A stretch of 16,452 nt of DNA from JBBIII01 sp037446575 (GTDB lineage Bacteria; Bacteroidota; Ignavibacteria; UBA10030). Location of the stretch: contig JBBIII010000055.1 in assembly GCA_037446575.1 (NCBI GenBank), positions 1-16,452 of the forward strand, read 5' to 3'. The notes under the pieces are model-generated. The model saw nothing but the letters and a program-made list of their open reading frames with translations, did not search any database and had not been told where the DNA came from. The translations under genes were made by a program, and so were the position numbers. Shown piece after piece: positions 15,645-16,452 of this stretch (positions within the stretch are counted from its first letter, which is position 1; the number at the start of each line of letters is the position of its first letter).

Positions 15645-16445
15645 ATGTCAAAGCAATTAAATATTTTAATAGTAGAAGATAGTCCCACTCAAAGCAAATT
15701 ATTACGCGTTATTCTTGAAGAAAATGGTTATAAAGTAGAATCGGCTAATAACGGTTTAAAGGCATTAGAACATTTGCGACGTAATAAGCCCGAGTTGGTT
15801 ATAACCGATATCGTAATGCCTGAGATGGATGGTTTTATATTATGTAGGACAATTAAAAACTCGCCCGAATGGAAAGAAATACCTGTTTTACTTTTAACCT
15901 CCTTATCAGACACTCAAGATGTTATAAAGGGACTACAAGCAGGCGCAGACAACTTTTTGACTAAACCTTACGAGGATAAATTTCTGCTCTCTCGAATCGA
16001 GAATATTTTTGCCAATCTAGAATTACGCAAAAATTCCTTATCTAAATCTGATATTGAAATTGTTTATTCCGGAAGGAAATATTATATATCCTCCGATCGG
16101 ATACAAATTATTGATTTGCTTTTATCTACTTACGAAAATGCGGTTCAGAAAAATAGTGAACTCCATAAAGCTCATACTGACTTAATGGAAATTCATAGGC
16201 AACTAGAGCAAAAGAATTTAGAGCTTGAGATTCTAAATCAAAATTTGCAACAAGCTTTAGCAGAGGTGAAGACATTAAGCGGATTGCTTCCTATATGCGC
16301 ACATTGCAAAAAAATTCGTGATGACCACGGATATTGGAATCAGATAGAATCTTACATGGCAAGAAGAACTGATGTTGAATTTACACATGGGATTTGCCCT
16401 GAATGTGCAAAAATATTTTTCCCAAATGTGAAACAGAAACAATAA
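15645..16445 (+). CDS. Response regulator with coiled coil and C-terminal four-cysteine module
   Basis: This 266-residue protein starts with a CheY-like receiver (about 5-122): acidic pocket E11/D12, phosphoacceptor D55 in ITDIVMPEMDG, T85 and K107 in TKPYE. Residues about 137-165 form a linker, and 165-212 a heptad-like coiled coil (LEQKNLELEILNQNLQQ). The last 55 residues carry two CxxC pairs, C218/C221 in LLPICAHCKKIRDD and C251/C254 in GICPECAK, separated by a conserved WNQIESYM segment. This tail recurs at the C terminus of many bacterial receiver and PAS proteins (recalled family knowledge). The four cysteines suggest zinc binding, but the function is not established. AGGAG at 15631-15635 lies 9 bases before the ATG. 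The gene is transcribed away from the four-PAS kinase across a 179-bp shared region, so a link to that kinase is plausible. Confidence 0.94.
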   Translation: MSKQLNILIVEDSPTQSKLLRVILEENGYKVESANNGLKALEHLRRNKPELVITDIVMPEMDGFILCRTIKNSPEWKEIPVLLLTSLSDTQDVIKGLQAGADNFLTKPYEDKFLLSRIENIFANLELRKNSLSKSDIEIVYSGRKYYISSDRIQIIDLLLSTYENAVQKNSELHKAHTDLMEIHRQLEQKNLELEILNQNLQQALAEVKTLSGLLPICAHCKKIRDDHGYWNQIESYMARRTDVEFTHGICPECAKIFFPNVKQKQ

Positions 16446-16452
16446 TTTCCCT

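Overview
This window is an AT-rich (by eye about one third G+C), gene-dense bacterial chromosome segment devoted almost entirely to signal transduction. It holds 14 protein-coding genes, 13 on the minus strand. No RNA gene, insertion sequence, CRISPR array or phage gene was seen. Starts include ATG and GTG, and Shine-Dalgarno sites are present at some genes and absent at others. The AT-rich, PAS-heavy two-component repertoire and these mixed start signals fit a Bacteroidota/Chlorobiota-type organism such as an Ignavibacteria member. That placement is an inference, because no taxonomic marker gene lies here.

Layout, right to left in the direction of most transcription. (1) 15645-16445 (+): a response regulator with a coiled coil and a four-cysteine C-terminal module, divergent from the rest. 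(2) 15465-12056 (-): a six-helix membrane histidine kinase with four PAS domains, overlapping its NarL-type response regulator by 4 bp. (3) 11711-12055: a 345-bp gene-free stretch with several palindromes and a candidate promoter. (4) 11710 to 1 (-): a long chemotaxis-type gene run, cheW - HEAT-repeat protein - cheR - cheY-like regulator - cheY - two tandem cheZ-like genes - cheA - cheB - hybrid histidine kinase - a TPR/TerB-like/receiver protein cut by the window edge. Gaps in this run are short except for 113 bp after cheW and 140 bp between the two single-domain receivers, so it is probably one operon with possible internal start points.

How the parts fit: CheW and CheA would form the signalling core with receptors encoded elsewhere, since no methyl-accepting protein is present. 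CheR and CheB would set receptor methylation. CheA would phosphorylate CheB and one or both single-domain receivers, and the two CheZ-like proteins would dephosphorylate them. CheA appears to lack the P2 domain that docks CheY. The HEAT protein, the hybrid kinase and the TPR/TerB/receiver fusion are non-standard additions whose place in the operon suggests they modify or extend this pathway. The sequence does not say whether the output is flagella, type IV pili/gliding or a non-motility function.

The least explained parts are the paired CheZ-like phosphatases, the TPR-TerB-REC fusion, the HEAT protein between cheW and cheR, and the conserved cysteine module on the divergent regulator.
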